Below the pieces are notes generated by a model that worked only from the letters and a program-made list of their open reading frames with translations, did not search any database and was not told where the DNA came from. This document shows positions 6,906-7,113 of a stretch of DNA of 7,113 nt, piece after piece. Position 1 is the first letter of the stretch, and every line of letters starts with the position of its first letter. The stretch covers positions 1 through 7,113 of the forward strand of contig JAGOCN010000082.1 in NCBI GenBank assembly GCA_017998735.1. Direction: 5' to 3'. Both the position numbers and the translations under genes were made by a program. The DNA is from Giesbergeria sp. Its GTDB lineage: Bacteria; Pseudomonadota; Gammaproteobacteria; Burkholderiales; Burkholderiaceae_C.

Positions 6906-7113
6906 GGGGCTGCCCTGGTTTCGACGTGGGTTCGGAATCGGTGTGGTGCATGCCGAGCTTGATTGGCGCTCGTAAATCTGCATTCAAAAAAACTAACTGC
7001 AAACGACGAACGTTTCGCACTCGCCGCTTAACCGGTGAGCCTTGCAACAGCACGCTGATGGGCTGGGCAAGGGGGCTGCAAAGCCTCCCGGCTGCAAGGT
7101 TATCTACATCAGC
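6906..7113 (+). ncRNA. ssrA: Transfer-messenger RNA (tmRNA), 5' part, cut by window end
   Basis: tmRNA with SmpB rescues stalled ribosomes and tags the unfinished protein for proteolysis. The 5' end GGGGCTG followed by GGTTTCGACGTGGG matches the family acceptor arm and D-loop analogue. GGTGCATGCCGAG...CTCGTAAA (to about 6975) is the first pseudoknot region, including GAGC (6955-6958) with GCTC (6968-6971). The tag reading frame is at 6999-7031. After it, CCTTGCA (7040-7046) pairs with TGCAAGG (7093-7099); inside, GGGGGCT and AGCCTCC close a GCAA tetraloop (7078-7081); and GCTGATG (7054-7060) pairs with CATCAGC (7107-7113) as a pseudoknot. About 208 nt are present of the usual 350-400; the T-arm and 3' acceptor strand are outside. 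The exact 5' end is inferred. The start is 13 bp after gph. Confidence 0.96.
6999..7031 (+). other. tmRNA proteolysis-tag reading frame
   Basis: The resume codon GCA at 6999 opens a 10-codon frame reading ANDERFALAA and ends at TAA (7029-7031). With the alanine carried by tmRNA itself the tag is AANDERFALAA. The ALAA end is the signal read by ClpXP/ClpAP, and the AANDE start is the part recognised by SspB in E. coli. The upstream ACTAACT matches the conserved region that sets the resume codon. Confidence 0.95.

Noticed and set aside
1..7113. Search for mobile elements, CRISPR arrays, toxin-antitoxin or defence genes
   Set aside because: No transposase or integrase motifs, no regularly spaced repeats and no defence domains were seen; every long frame is a core gene or its shadow. 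ssrA is a common integration target, but its 3' end is outside the window.

Overview
The window is a stretch of conserved chromosomal core genes from a betaproteobacterium in Burkholderiales, most likely Comamonadaceae (Acidovorax, Rhodoferax or Polaromonas type). Four things support this: the gene order pheA-serC-gyrA facing away from ompA-ubiG-gph-ssrA; the OmpA-like protein with the tryptophan/asparagine-rich N-terminus typical of this group; a tmRNA tag reading ANDERFALAA; and a short intergenic element upstream of serC that resembles a dispersed repeat I recall from Comamonadaceae genomes. The genus is inferred, since no database search was possible.

Minus strand, read right to left from about 4481 to 1: gyrA (DNA gyrase A subunit, 924 aa), a gap of about 170 bp holding a strong composite hairpin and the Comamonadaceae-type repeat, serC (phosphoserine aminotransferase), a 65 bp gap, then the first 117 codons of pheA (chorismate mutase/prephenate dehydratase), cut by the window edge. 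In related genomes this cluster usually continues with further aromatic amino acid genes, so serC and pheA read as the front of an amino acid biosynthesis operon behind gyrA.

Plus strand, from about 4707 to 7113: an OmpA-family outer membrane protein gene closed by a textbook rho-independent terminator, then ubiG (ubiquinone O-methyltransferase) and gph (phosphoglycolate phosphatase) as a two-gene unit 35 bp apart, then the 5' half of ssrA (tmRNA), which starts only 13 bp after the gph stop and runs off the window. gyrA and ompA diverge from a 225 bp intergenic region that carries two 10-bp palindromes and a small leader hairpin.

I find no mobile element, CRISPR array, defence system or other accessory cassette. 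The genes look intact and ordinary. The points worth a second look are non-coding: the repeat next to the serC start, the hairpin behind gyrA, the palindromes upstream of gyrA, and the ssrA promoter that seems to share bases with the gph stop codon. I do not see a previously undescribed system here.
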